This document shows, piece by piece, positions 39,791 to 47,471 of a stretch of DNA of 53,028 bases. A program made the translations under genes and the position numbers. The stretch covers positions 1 through 53,028 of the forward strand of contig JADGPO010000044.1 in NCBI GenBank assembly GCA_017882405.1. The letters run 5' to 3'. The stretch comes from Solirubrobacteraceae bacterium (GTDB lineage: Bacteria; Actinomycetota; Thermoleophilia; Solirubrobacterales; Solirubrobacteraceae). How positions within the stretch are numbered: position 1 is the stretch's first letter; each line of letters opens with the position of its first letter. Under the pieces are notes generated by a model, which saw only the letters and a program-made list of their open reading frames with translations, had not been told where the DNA came from and ran no database searches.

Positions 39791-40558
39791 ATGATCGAGG
39801 CTCCGCCCACGGGGCCTTGGAGCAAGCTTCGCGGCACCGCAGCGGTGCAGGTGGAGCACGTGAGCAGGACGTTCGCAGGAAAGGGCGCTCCGATCCCCGC
39901 ACTGGCCGACGTGTCGCTGCAGGCCAAGGCCGGCGCGATCGTGACCGTCGTCGTGCCCAGCGGCTGCGGCAAGACGACGCTGCTGGAACTGGTCTGCGGG
40001 CTGCAGCAACCGGATAGCGGCACGGTCACCAGCGCGCCCGCCGCCCTCATGCCCCAGCGCGACCTGCTGCTGCCCTGGCTGAGCACCGTCGACAACGCCG
40101 CCCTGGCTCTGCGCGCCCGGGGCGTCAAGCGCGCCGAGGCCCGCGCCCAGGCGTACCCGTGGCTGGAGCGGTTCGGGCTGACGGGGTTCGAGCAGGCCAA
40201 ACCGGCGCAGCTCTCGGGCGGGATGCGCCAGCGCGTGTCGTTCCTGCGCTCGCTGCTGGCGGGCAAGCCGGTGCTGGCGCTGGACGAGCCGTTCGCGGCC
40301 CTGGACGCGATCACCCGCGTGGAGATGCAGGGGTGGCTGAGCCACGTCCTGGTCACCGAGCCGCGCACGGTCGTGCTGGTCACCCACGACGTCGAGGAGG
40401 CGGTCGTGCTCGGCGACCGGGTGGTGGTCATCTCCCCCCGTCCGGGACGCACCGTCGCCACGATCGAGGTGCCCGCGCCACGGCCGCGCCGGCGCACCGA
40501 GCCCGAGATCGTCGAGCTGCGCGAGCGGGTCCTCACCGCCCTTGGGGTCACGTCGTGA
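39791..40558 (+). CDS. thiZ: ABC transporter ATPase for thiamine pyrimidine precursor
   Basis: 255 residues. Walker A VVVPSGCGKTTLLELVC, Q-loop LMPQRDLLLPWLS, signature LSGGMRQRVSFLRSLLAG, Walker B VLALDEPFAALDAITR and switch His VTHDVEEAV: the taurine/nitrate-like subfamily. First gene behind the TPP riboswitch, followed by permease and NMT1/THI5-like binding protein, the ThiXYZ arrangement for uptake of formylaminopyrimidine or HMP-type compounds. ATG 39791 is chosen since it is 10 nt after GGAGGG; an earlier ATG lies inside the riboswitch. Overlaps the permease by 4 nt. Confidence 0.93.
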   Translation: MIEAPPTGPWSKLRGTAAVQVEHVSRTFAGKGAPIPALADVSLQAKAGAIVTVVVPSGCGKTTLLELVCGLQQPDSGTVTSAPAALMPQRDLLLPWLSTVDNAALALRARGVKRAEARAQAYPWLERFGLTGFEQAKPAQLSGGMRQRVSFLRSLLAGKPVLALDEPFAALDAITRVEMQGWLSHVLVTEPRTVVLVTHDVEEAVVLGDRVVVISPRPGRTVATIEVPAPRPRRRTEPEIVELRERVLTALGVTS

Positions 40559-41325
40559 GACGCCTGGCCGCCGCCGGCTGGCGACCGCTCCTCGTCGTCG
40601 TGGCGCTCCTGGGCATCTGGGAGCTCTACGTCGATCTCGGCGGCGCCGACCAGCTGATCCTGCCCGCCCCCCATGCCGTCGCCCAGTCGCTGTACGACGA
40701 CCGGGGACTGCTGTGGTCCAACTTCCTGGTCACCGCCCAGGAGGTGCTGCTGGGCATCCTGGTGGCCGCCGCCGCGGCACTCGTGCTGGCCAGCGCGATG
40801 CACTTCTTCGTCACGGTGAAGAGCTCGGTCTACCCGCTGCTGATCGCCTCGCAGACGATCCCGATCCCGATCCTGGCGCCGGTGCTCGTGCTGTGGCTGG
40901 GCTTCGGGATCCTGCCCAAGCTGGTGGTGATCGCGCTCGTCTCGTTCTTCTCGATCGTGGTGACGACGCTGGCCGGGTTCGCATCCGTCGATCCCGAGCT
41001 GCTCAAGCTGATGCGGACCTTCGACGCCCCACGGCGTCGCGTGTTCTGGTCGATCGAGCTGCCCACGGCCCTGCCGGGGGTGTTCACCGGCGCCAAGATC
41101 GCCGTCATCGTGGCGGTGATCGGCGCGGTGTTCGCCGAGCAGGCCGGGGCCAGCTCGGGCCTCGGATACCTGTTCTCGCAGTCGATCCCGCAACTGCAGA
41201 CGGCAAGAGCCTATGCGACCGTGGTCGTCCTCTCCGCGTTCGCGATCGCGCTGTTCCTGACCCTGACCCTGGCCGAGCGGCTGGCTACGCCCTGGGCCCA
41301 TCAACCGAAAGTGACGTTTGCATGA
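40555..41325 (+). CDS. thiX: ABC transporter permease for thiamine pyrimidine precursor
   Basis: 256 residues, about six TM segments: PLLVVVALLGIWELYVDLGG, LGILVAAAAALVLASAMHFF, APVLVLWLGFGILPKLVVIA, KIAVIVAVIGAVFAEQ and TVVVLSAFAIALFLTLTL. The binding-protein-dependent permease signature (EAA loop) is FDAPRRRVFWSIELPTALPG. GTG start overlapping the thiZ stop (GTGA); stop overlaps thiY (ATGA). Belongs to the same TPP-controlled transcript. Confidence 0.92.
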   Translation: MRRLAAAGWRPLLVVVALLGIWELYVDLGGADQLILPAPHAVAQSLYDDRGLLWSNFLVTAQEVLLGILVAAAAALVLASAMHFFVTVKSSVYPLLIASQTIPIPILAPVLVLWLGFGILPKLVVIALVSFFSIVVTTLAGFASVDPELLKLMRTFDAPRRRVFWSIELPTALPGVFTGAKIAVIVAVIGAVFAEQAGASSGLGYLFSQSIPQLQTARAYATVVVLSAFAIALFLTLTLAERLATPWAHQPKVTFA

Positions 41326-42338
41326 GACGACGACTGGTGCCGCTCGCCGGCGCACTGCTGGCCGCGCTGGCACTCGCCGCGTGCGGGGAGAAGACCGATC
41401 GGCTGACGCCGACGAGCGCGAAATCGCAGTCGCTGAACCTGATGCTCGACTGGCTGCCCAACGCCGACCACGTGGGCATCTACCAGGCGCTGGCCGACGG
41501 CGTGTTCAGGTCCGCCGGCTTGAACATCGTCGTGCGGGCGCCCTCCAATCCGGCCACGCCGCTGCAGCTGCTGCAGGCCGGCAAGGTCGACGTCGCCGTC
41601 TCCTACGAGCCGGAGCTGATGCTGGCGCGAGACAAGGGGGCGCCGCTGGTGGCGATCGGCGCGATCGTCCAGCGGCCGCTGACCTCCATCATCTCGCTGC
41701 GCTCCAAGCACATCACCCGGGCGGGCCAGCTATACGGCAAGCGCGTCGGTGACGCCGGCATCCCCTACCAGCATGCGTATCTGCAGACGATCCTCAAGCA
41801 CGCCGGAGTGCCGGCCGGCTCGGTCAAGGAGGTCAACGTCGGCGACAACCTGGTGGGGTCGATGCTCTCGGGCAGGGTCGACGCGACGCTCGGGGCCTAC
41901 TGGAACTACGAGGCGATCCAGCTGCAGCAGTCGGGCCGGCATCCGAACGTGATCCACGTGGAGAACGCGGGCGTGCCGAGATACGACGAGCTGGTGCTGG
42001 TCACCACCGAGAACGCGCTGGCCCACAAGACCGGCGAGCTGCGCAGCTTCGTGCAGGCGCTCGGCCGCGGGTATCAGTCGGTGCGTGCCGATCCGCAGGC
42101 CGCCGTGAACAACCTCGTGCGCGCCAACCCCTCGCTGAGCCCCAAGCTCCAGCTCGCCAGCGTGAAGGCGACGCTGCCCTTCTTCTTCCCCGCCACCCCC
42201 AACCGCCCGTGGGGCTGGATGACCGGCTCTCAGTGGACCTCCTATGGCCAGTGGATGCTGAGCCAGCACCTGATCTCCAACCCCGCGACGATCGTGGGCG
42301 CCAGCACCGATCAGCTGCTGGCCGGCCAGGGTCCGTAG
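41322..42338 (+). CDS. thiY: NMT1/THI5-like substrate-binding lipoprotein
   Basis: 338 residues. Lipoprotein signal with lipobox LALAACGEK (Cys about 21). The periplasmic-binding-like fold matches the NMT1/THI5 family: LNLMLDWLPNADHVGIYQAL, GVFRSAGLNIVV, PLQLLQAGKVDVAVSYEPEL, GKRVGDAGIPYQHAYLQTIL, ATLGAYWNYEAIQL. The conserved WLPNADHVG is the pyrimidine-site start. Anchored outside the membrane, it captures the thiamine pyrimidine precursor for ThiX/ThiZ. The ATG overlaps the permease TGA. Confidence 0.93.
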   Translation: MRRRLVPLAGALLAALALAACGEKTDRLTPTSAKSQSLNLMLDWLPNADHVGIYQALADGVFRSAGLNIVVRAPSNPATPLQLLQAGKVDVAVSYEPELMLARDKGAPLVAIGAIVQRPLTSIISLRSKHITRAGQLYGKRVGDAGIPYQHAYLQTILKHAGVPAGSVKEVNVGDNLVGSMLSGRVDATLGAYWNYEAIQLQQSGRHPNVIHVENAGVPRYDELVLVTTENALAHKTGELRSFVQALGRGYQSVRADPQAAVNNLVRANPSLSPKLQLASVKATLPFFFPATPNRPWGWMTGSQWTSYGQWMLSQHLISNPATIVGASTDQLLAGQGP

Positions 42339-42342
42339 CCTC

Positions 42343-43110
42343 ATGGTCCTGCGACGTGACGGCGCCGGGGTGCTGGCCGTCGGCCAGGCCGCGCACGCCT
42401 GGTTGTGCGGCCAGCTGGCGCGGTCGTGGGGCAACGAGCGCTTCGGTCCGGTGGTGCCGCTGGACGAGGTGGCGCTGGGCGCCGAGCAGCACGACGTGGG
42501 GATGTCGCAGTGGGACCTGCATCCGGTCCGCAATCCCGACTCCGGGCTGCCGCTGTCGTTCATCGAGATGCCCGTGGCCGACAACCTGGCGCTGTGGCGC
42601 GCGGGACCGCCCCGGCTGATCACCCAGAGCCGCTATGCGGCGCTGCTGGCCGCGATGCACGGCCGGCGCCTGTACGCCCGGCGCGACCTCGATGCCGCCC
42701 CGCCTGAGGAGGCCGAGCTCGTTCGCGACTTCCTCGTCCACTCCGACGCGCTGGAGCGACGGCTGCGGGCCACCTTGGCGGCCGGCGACGCTGAGATCGC
42801 CCGCAACAGCGCGCTGGTGTGGACCTGGGACAGCCTGTCGCTCGGCTTGCTGCTCGACTGGGGGCCGTTCACGCTGCGCGACGTGCCCGCCGCACAAGGC
42901 GAGACCGTCGACGTGCAGCTGGCGCCCGACGGCACTCTCGACCCCTGGCCGTTTGGCGGCGAAGACCCGATCATCCTGCACTGCGAAGGACGCCGGCTGG
43001 CCGACACCTACGACAGCGATGAGGCCCTGGAGCACGGGCTGGCGCGCGCCCCCTGGGAGACGTTGCGCTTCGAGTTGCAGCCCGCGGCCGGCCCGACGCC
43101 TACGATCTGA
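42343..43110 (+). CDS. DUF3891-family protein, last gene of the TPP-riboswitch operon
   Basis: 255 residues of the DUF3891 family: VGQAAHAWLCGQLARSWGNE, then LGAEQHDVGMSQWDLHPVRN and GLPLSFIEMPVADN, a helical middle (AALLAAMHGRRLYARRDLD), TWDSLSLGLLLDWGPF and a beta-rich end. The conserved QAAHAWL and EQHDVGMSQWD segments place His, His and Asp as a possible metal or catalytic set, which is inference. It starts 4 nt after thiY and so should be co-controlled by TPP. No signal peptide, so cytoplasmic. A role in processing the imported pyrimidine is plausible but unproven. Confidence 0.85.
   Translation: MVLRRDGAGVLAVGQAAHAWLCGQLARSWGNERFGPVVPLDEVALGAEQHDVGMSQWDLHPVRNPDSGLPLSFIEMPVADNLALWRAGPPRLITQSRYAALLAAMHGRRLYARRDLDAAPPEEAELVRDFLVHSDALERRLRATLAAGDAEIARNSALVWTWDSLSLGLLLDWGPFTLRDVPAAQGETVDVQLAPDGTLDPWPFGGEDPIILHCEGRRLADTYDSDEALEHGLARAPWETLRFELQPAAGPTPTI
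43101..43106 (+). promoter_or_regulatory. -10 box for the DUF4232 lipoprotein gene, leaderless type
   Basis: TACGAT exactly 7 nt before the ATG at 43114, inside the end of the DUF3891 gene. Confidence 0.4.
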
Positions 43111-43113
43111 CCG

Positions 43114-43662
43114 ATGTGGCGCACATCCATCGTCGCGGTGCTGGCCGCGCTCGCGCTGGCTGCCTGCGGCAGCTCGCAGACGAAGACCACCCAGTCCTCC
43201 AGCGTTCCCGCGACCAGCGGCAAGCCTGCTGCCGGCCGCTGCTCCGATCTCAAGACCGGCTACGTCTCGACCGAGGGTGCCACCGGGCACCTGGAGGTGA
43301 CGTTCTCGGTGCGCAACGTCTCCAAGCAGACCTGCCGGGTCGGCGGCTATCCGTATGCCCGCCTGCTCGACGCCTCGGGAAGCACGCTGCCGATGCGCCT
43401 CCGCCACGGGCACGGGTTCTTCCCGGACACGATGCGCCCGCCGCGCCAGGTGGTTCTCGCACCCGGGGCCCGCGCGCGGTTCGGGCTGAGCTTCGTCACC
43501 AACAGCGAGTACGCAGGAGCCCGCCGGTGCCGCACGGTGGCTAGCGCGCTGGCGGGGATGCCTGGACGGTCTGGCTCGCGCTCGGTGCCCGTGTCGCTGC
43601 GCGGCGCCCCGCGGCTGCGACCGTGCGGTGACCAGCTGGTCGTCTCCCCCGTCTACGCGTAG
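43114..43662 (+). CDS. DUF4232-type lipoprotein
   Basis: 182 residues. Lipobox LALAACGSS, a Ser/Thr linker, then a DUF4232-like beta-sandwich: TGHLEVTFSVRNVSKQTCRV, GGYPYARLLDASGSTLPMRL, PPRQVVLAPGARARFGLSFV, with Cys residues in CSDL, TCRV, RRCRT and RPCGD that may pair. Envelope protein of unknown role, common in Actinobacteria. It starts 3 nt after DUF3891 but has its own -10-like box, so it may be separate from the thiamine operon. Confidence 0.8.
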   Translation: MWRTSIVAVLAALALAACGSSQTKTTQSSSVPATSGKPAAGRCSDLKTGYVSTEGATGHLEVTFSVRNVSKQTCRVGGYPYARLLDASGSTLPMRLRHGHGFFPDTMRPPRQVVLAPGARARFGLSFVTNSEYAGARRCRTVASALAGMPGRSGSRSVPVSLRGAPRLRPCGDQLVVSPVYA

Positions 43663-43665
43663 CCG

Positions 43666-44583
43666 TCAGGCAGCCAAGCGCAGGGCGGCCCGGCTCCCGG
43701 CACCGCGGAGCGCGTGCAGGCCGGCCAGCCCCGCCCACGGCGCATAGGGCTCGAAGAAGCGCTCCACCTCCTGCTCGGTGGCTCGGTATTGGACCCCACC
43801 CGCCCCGCCGTCGCCCAGCAGCCGGCCGACCAGCTTCAGGTACGCCAGATCGCCGGCCGGCAGCTGGTCCAAGCGGCCCTGGCCGGTGATCGCCAGCGTC
43901 TGCAGGGTCCACGCGCCGATCCCGCGGATCCGGCGCAGCCGCCGCCAGCCGGACTCGTGGTCGGGACCGGCAAGGTCGACGCGGCCGGCGGCCACCTCCC
44001 GCGCGGCCCGGCGAAGCGCGAGCGCGCGCGTCTCGGTGAGGCCGAAGGACGCCAGCAGGGCCGGCGCCTGGCGGGCGATGACGGCGGCCGGCGGTGAGTC
44101 GCGCAGGCCGGTCTGCGGGCAGCGCCGGCCCAACCGCGCCACCAGGCGGCGCTCGATCGCCGCGGCCCGCTGATACTCGATCAGCTGCTCGCACACTGAG
44201 AAGACGAGCGCCTCGAACGGGTCCGGTCGCCCAGCGACGCGCAGCCCCGGGTTGGCCCGCACGGCCGGCCCGATCAGCGGGTCAAACCGGAAGCGCTCGT
44301 AGAAGGGGCGCAGGTCGCAGTCGATCCCCAGCGAGGCGCGCATCCGCTTGATGCCCCACTCGGCCAGCTCGCGCGTCGACGCGCGTGCGCCGAACAGCAC
44401 GCGATCGGCTGCCGTTTGGACCACGCGGATCGCCACCGCCTCCTCCCCGCGGTGCAGCAGCCGGTGCAGCACGCCGCGGCGCACCGGCGCCAGGCCATCG
44501 AGCGAACCGCGACGCGAGAGTGCAAACACCCACCGCGGCTGGACCTCCGTGCGGACCTCGACGGCGTACGCCCCGTCGCTCAC
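43666..44583 (-). CDS. AlkA-like DNA-3-methyladenine glycosylase (HhH-GPD)
   Basis: 305 residues. Residues about 1-95 match the N-terminal beta domain of AlkA. DPFEALVFSVCEQLIEYQRA starts the HhH-GPD domain. The helix-hairpin-helix is WRRLRRIRGIGAWTLQTLAI, and the catalytic Asp stands in DQLPAGDLAYLKLVGRLLG, the position expected for base excision. No Fe-S Cys cluster. Removes alkylated purines by family function. GTG start overlapping the stop of the preceding gene (GTGA). Confidence 0.88.
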   Translation of the reverse strand: MSDGAYAVEVRTEVQPRWVFALSRRGSLDGLAPVRRGVLHRLLHRGEEAVAIRVVQTAADRVLFGARASTRELAEWGIKRMRASLGIDCDLRPFYERFRFDPLIGPAVRANPGLRVAGRPDPFEALVFSVCEQLIEYQRAAAIERRLVARLGRRCPQTGLRDSPPAAVIARQAPALLASFGLTETRALALRRAAREVAAGRVDLAGPDHESGWRRLRRIRGIGAWTLQTLAITGQGRLDQLPAGDLAYLKLVGRLLGDGGAGGVQYRATEQEVERFFEPYAPWAGLAGLHALRGAGSRAALRLAA

Positions 44584-44912
44584 TCCTCCGGCTTTGCGAT
44601 CAGATGGATGTCGATCAAGAAGCTGCGCGTGCCGGCGATCGGCAGCGCGTCGACGCCGCGCCGGAGCCTCGAGCGAGCCACCTTGCGGGCGGTGTGGTGG
44701 CGGATCAGGGCGATCGTCGCCGCGCCCGCCACGAAGCCCGTGGCGGCCGCGGCGGCGGCCTGCACGGCGGGCAGCGCGGTCGGCGCCACGGGCTCGATCG
44801 CGTGCACCTCGGAGAGCACCGGCACGCCGTCGACGGCCTCCTCCTCGAGGAGCTCCTCGGGCTCTGCCGGGGTCTGCGCGGGGTCGGGCTGAGAGCTGGA
44901 GCGGGCAGACAT
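44580..44912 (-). CDS. Single-TM protein of unknown function upstream of the AlkA-like gene
   Basis: 110 residues. Acidic, Pro-rich N-terminus (about 1-45), one hydrophobic segment (AVQAAAAAATGFVAGAATIA, about 48-70), a basic juxtamembrane part (RHHTARKVARSRLRRGVD) and a short C-terminal strand pattern with SFLIDIHLIAKPEE. No family recognised. Its TGA overlaps the glycosylase start, so the two are probably one operon, although no functional link is evident. Confidence 0.65.
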   Translation of the reverse strand: MSARSSSQPDPAQTPAEPEELLEEEAVDGVPVLSEVHAIEPVAPTALPAVQAAAAAATGFVAGAATIALIRHHTARKVARSRLRRGVDALPIAGTRSFLIDIHLIAKPEE

Positions 44913-44975
44913 CGGCCTCGGAGTGTGACAGCGCGAGCGGTCATGTTCAAAGCCGTCGCCAGCCGGTATTGCCAT

Positions 44976-44981
44976 TAGAGT
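44976..44981 (+). promoter_or_regulatory. -10 box for the alpha-oxoamine synthase gene, leaderless type
   Basis: TAGAGT exactly 7 nt before the ATG at 44989, with no ribosome-binding site present. Confidence 0.45.
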
Positions 44982-44988
44982 TGTCGGG

Positions 44989-46248
44989 ATGCCTACCATG
45001 ATCGACGTCTTTGCCAAAGCGCGGGAGCACGAGCGTCTGGAGCAGCTGAAAACCGCTCGTGAGCTCGACGCGCTGCCGTACTTCCGCGTCCTGGAGGGTC
45101 CGACGCTGCCGATCGTGGAGATGGAGGGCAAGCCGCGGATCATGCTGGGGTCCAACAACTACCTGGGGCTGACCGGCGACGAGCGGGTGCGTCAGGGAGC
45201 GCTGGACGCGGTTCACAAGTACGGCACCGGGCTGACCGGCTCGCGCTTTCTCAACGGGACCATCGACCTGCACCTGGAGCTGGAATATGAGCTCGCGCAA
45301 TGGTTCGGCACAGAGTCCGCGCTGGTGTTCACCACCGGGCACCAGGCCAACCTGGGCGCCCTGGGCACGATCCTCGGCCGTGGAGACACGGTGATCGCCG
45401 ATTCGGGCGACCACGCCTCGATCCTCGACGGCTGCATTCTCTCGGGCGCCAAGCTGCGGCCGTTTCGCCACAACCGCCTGGACCGGCTGGAGCACGCGCT
45501 GAACCGCGCGACCGGCGACGGCGGTGGGATCTTGGTGGTCGTCGACGGCGTCTTCTCGATGGAGGGCGACGTCGCGCCCCTGCCCGAGATCGCCGACCTG
45601 TGCGGCGAGTACGGGGCGCGGCTGATGGTCGACGAGGCGCACGCGCTCGGCGTGCTGGGCGCGCGCGGGGCCGGCACCAGCGAGCTGCTGGGCATCGAGG
45701 ACCGCGTCGACCTGCGGATGGCGACGTTCTCCAAGTCGCTGGCCTCCTGCGGTGGCGTGATCGCCGGGCCCGCCGACGTGATCGAGTTCCTGCGGATCCA
45801 GTCGCGGCCGTTCATGTTCACGGCCGCCGGGGTCCCGGCGGCGGTCGGCGCCGCGCTGGCCGCGGTGCGGATCTGCCGCTCGCCCGAAGGTCCGAAGCTG
45901 TTCGCGCGGACGTTGGACAACGCCCGCTACCTGCACGCCGGCCTGGCTGAGCTCGGGTTCCAGGTGGTGCGTCCCACGCGGCTGGCCGACGGCAGCGAGG
46001 TGCTGACCACGGTCGTCCCGGTCGTGGTCGGCGACGACTGGAAGGCCGTGTTCCTGTGGAAGGCGCTGTACGAGGCCGGGGTGTTCGTCAACGTGGCGAT
46101 TCACCCGGCCGTGCCCCCCGCCGGGGCACTGCTGCGCACCAGCGTGATGGCGACGCATGACCACGCGACGCTCGACCGCGCCCTGGAGACGTTCGCCGGG
46201 GTCAAGCGGTCGTTCGAGTCAGAGCACGGTCCGCTGCCAACGGGATGA
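44989..46248 (+). CDS. Alpha-oxoamine synthase (PLP-dependent acyltransferase, Kbl/BioF/SPT type)
   Basis: 419 residues. Condenses an amino acid with an acyl-CoA. Seen: RIMLGSNNYLGLTGDERVRQ, YGTGLTGSRFLNGTIDLHLE, ALVFTTGHQANLGALGTIL, VVVDGVFSMEGDVAPLPEIA, RLMVDEAHALGVLGARGAGT and the PLP Lys in ATFSKSLASCGGVIAG (about residue 249). The ~40-residue N-terminal extension is longer than in BioF. Whether it is glycine C-acetyltransferase, AONS or serine palmitoyltransferase cannot be decided here; no tdh, bio or sphingolipid genes are adjacent. Confidence 0.9.
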   Translation: MPTMIDVFAKAREHERLEQLKTARELDALPYFRVLEGPTLPIVEMEGKPRIMLGSNNYLGLTGDERVRQGALDAVHKYGTGLTGSRFLNGTIDLHLELEYELAQWFGTESALVFTTGHQANLGALGTILGRGDTVIADSGDHASILDGCILSGAKLRPFRHNRLDRLEHALNRATGDGGGILVVVDGVFSMEGDVAPLPEIADLCGEYGARLMVDEAHALGVLGARGAGTSELLGIEDRVDLRMATFSKSLASCGGVIAGPADVIEFLRIQSRPFMFTAAGVPAAVGAALAAVRICRSPEGPKLFARTLDNARYLHAGLAELGFQVVRPTRLADGSEVLTTVVPVVVGDDWKAVFLWKALYEAGVFVNVAIHPAVPPAGALLRTSVMATHDHATLDRALETFAGVKRSFESEHGPLPTG

Positions 46249-46260
46249 CTCGCCGCCGGC

Positions 46261-46278
46261 CCGGTCAGATGAGACCGG
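46261..46278 (+). terminator. Hairpin after the alpha-oxoamine synthase gene
   Basis: Perfect 6-bp stem CCGGTC/GACCGG with a 6-nt loop, 12 nt after the stop; no U-tract. Confidence 0.4.
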
Positions 46279-46373
46279 ACCGCGCAGCTGAGCGCCGCCA
46301 TCTTGTCCGATAGCGCACAAGCCCCGGCGATCAAGAAAAGGGCGCTCTATGCGCATGTCGCCGTCGTGTGACG

Positions 46374-46402
46374 TTGCTGTGACCGAGCCGTTGGTCTAGG
46401 TT
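46374..46402 (+). promoter_or_regulatory. Candidate promoter of mihF
   Basis: TTGCTG (46374-46379), 17-nt spacer, TAGGTT (46397-46402). It predicts a leader of about 210 nt, unusually long for this window. Confidence 0.4.
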
Positions 46403-46439
46403 CTACCCGTCGCACACAGTGATGGTCGGTCAGCGGGTA

Positions 46440-46593
46440 CGAAGCTGCTGGGGCGGAGTCGGAGCAGCGTGCGTGCCGAGCATCGTCAGCAGGTGAGCCT
46501 GATGGCTCCGAATACACGCAGGGACGAACCGCCATTTGCTGTCTCTGGGCAGCGGCGGGCCGTATGCAGATGCCAAAGTCCGCACGGGCGGAC
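46440..46593 (+). ncRNA. Structured 5' leader of mihF
   Basis: Three hairpins are visible: GCTGCT/AGCAGC (46444-46449 with 46463-46468), GAGCATC with GATGGCTC (46478-46484 with 46501-46508, one bulge) and GTCCGC/GCGGAC with a 4-nt loop (46578-46593). The last ends about 20 nt before the AAGGAG ribosome-binding site. I do not recognise a known riboswitch class. It could be an autoregulatory leader or a nucleoid-protein operator region. Confidence 0.35.
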
Positions 46594-46621
46594 GAAAAAT
46601 CCCAAGGAGTGAGAGCGCTAA

Positions 46622-46969
46622 ATGACGGAGACCGCCTTGAAGACCTCCGAGCCGCAGCGACTGCGCGCGCTCGAGCGAGCCAACGAGATCCGGCTCGCGC
46701 GTGCAGCGATCAAGCGACGGATCGCCCTCGGCGAGGTCTCAGCAGCGGAAGTCATCCTGCAGTGCCCCGAGGCCGCAGACAGCTGGCCGGTTGGCGAGCT
46801 GCTGATAAGCCAAAGGCGCTGGGGTAGCACCAGGTGCCGGAAGTTCCTGTCTCGCAACCGAATCGTCGAGACCAAGCCGGTCGGAAAGCTCACCGAGCGT
46901 CAGCGCCTGTTGCTGGCAAGCTCGCTGCAGCAGCCGTCGGGCTCCCGCGAGATGGAGCTCGTGGCCTAG
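46622..46969 (+). CDS. mihF: Integration host factor, actinobacterial type
   Basis: 115 residues. Small nucleoid protein binding DNA as a monomer through an H2TH-like motif. Family signatures: LRALERANEIRLARAAIKRR, IALGEVSAAEVILQCPE, WPVGELLISQRRWGSTRCRK and VGKLTERQRLLLASSL. The first ~12 residues and the last ~12 are variable tails. AAGGAG lies 12 nt upstream of the ATG. This family is restricted to Actinobacteria, supporting the taxonomic placement. A long structured leader precedes it and a 13-bp hairpin closes it. Confidence 0.95.
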   Translation: MTETALKTSEPQRLRALERANEIRLARAAIKRRIALGEVSAAEVILQCPEAADSWPVGELLISQRRWGSTRCRKFLSRNRIVETKPVGKLTERQRLLLASSLQQPSGSREMELVA

Positions 46970-46977
46970 GAACCCGA

Positions 46978-47019
46978 GCCGGGACGTGCCTCGCAGCTTC
47001 CGGCGCGGCACGTCCCGGC
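46978..47019. terminator. 13-bp perfect hairpin after mihF
   Basis: Stem GCCGGGACGTGCC/GGCACGTCCCGGC with a 16-nt loop, 8 nt after the mihF stop, between convergent genes; it can act on both strands. No U-tract on either side. Confidence 0.65.
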
Positions 47020-47062
47020 CCGCTGACGCGGTGGCTTCGGGCCCACGACTGCCGCGGGACCC

Positions 47063-47446
47063 TTAGAGCTGGATTCCGATCGGCACCGGACTAGCGCCGG
47101 CGAGGAAGAAGAACCAGATCCCGAAGGCGACGAGGGTCAGCCCGGCACTGACCACCAGCACGCCCTCCAGCATCACGTGGCCCGGGTCGTTGAGGCCGCG
47201 AGCGACGCAGTTGGCGCGGTAGACGTCGCTCAGACGGGCCAGCACCGAGCCCAGCGCGGTAACGGTCACCAGCACCCCGAGGAACGCCGCCAGCAGCGCC
47301 GTCCCCAGCGATTCGGTGGCTCCCTGAATCTGAGACGCGACCCACAGCCACGTCAGGGGCGTCCCGACCCACAGGACGATGCTCCCGATGAACATGATCG
47401 AGATGACGAGGACGGCGCCTGCGCCGGATTTCAGCAGCGCGCGCAT
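47063..47446 (-). CDS. Three-TM membrane protein of unknown function
   Basis: 127 residues. Hydrophobic segments at about 10-32 (AVLVISIMFIGSIVLWVGTP), 45-65 (LGTALLAAFLGVLVTVTALG) and 92-115 (LEGVLVVSAGLTLVAFGIWF). A short polar loop between the second and third reads RLSDVYRANCVARGLNDPGH. No family recognised; size and layout resemble small actinobacterial inner-membrane proteins. Probably follows the next upstream minus-strand gene with a 25-nt gap. Confidence 0.7.
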   Translation of the reverse strand: MRALLKSGAGAVLVISIMFIGSIVLWVGTPLTWLWVASQIQGATESLGTALLAAFLGVLVTVTALGSVLARLSDVYRANCVARGLNDPGHVMLEGVLVVSAGLTLVAFGIWFFFLAGASPVPIGIQL

Positions 47447-47471
47447 GCCGGTGCCTGGCGCGGTTTACGGA

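Noticed and set aside
46374..46621. Possible c-di-AMP (ydaO-type) riboswitch before mihF
   Set aside because: Only short pieces such as GGTACG and GGGGCGGAGTC resemble it; the conserved internal segments and overall fold are not evident. Kept only as an unclassified structured leader.
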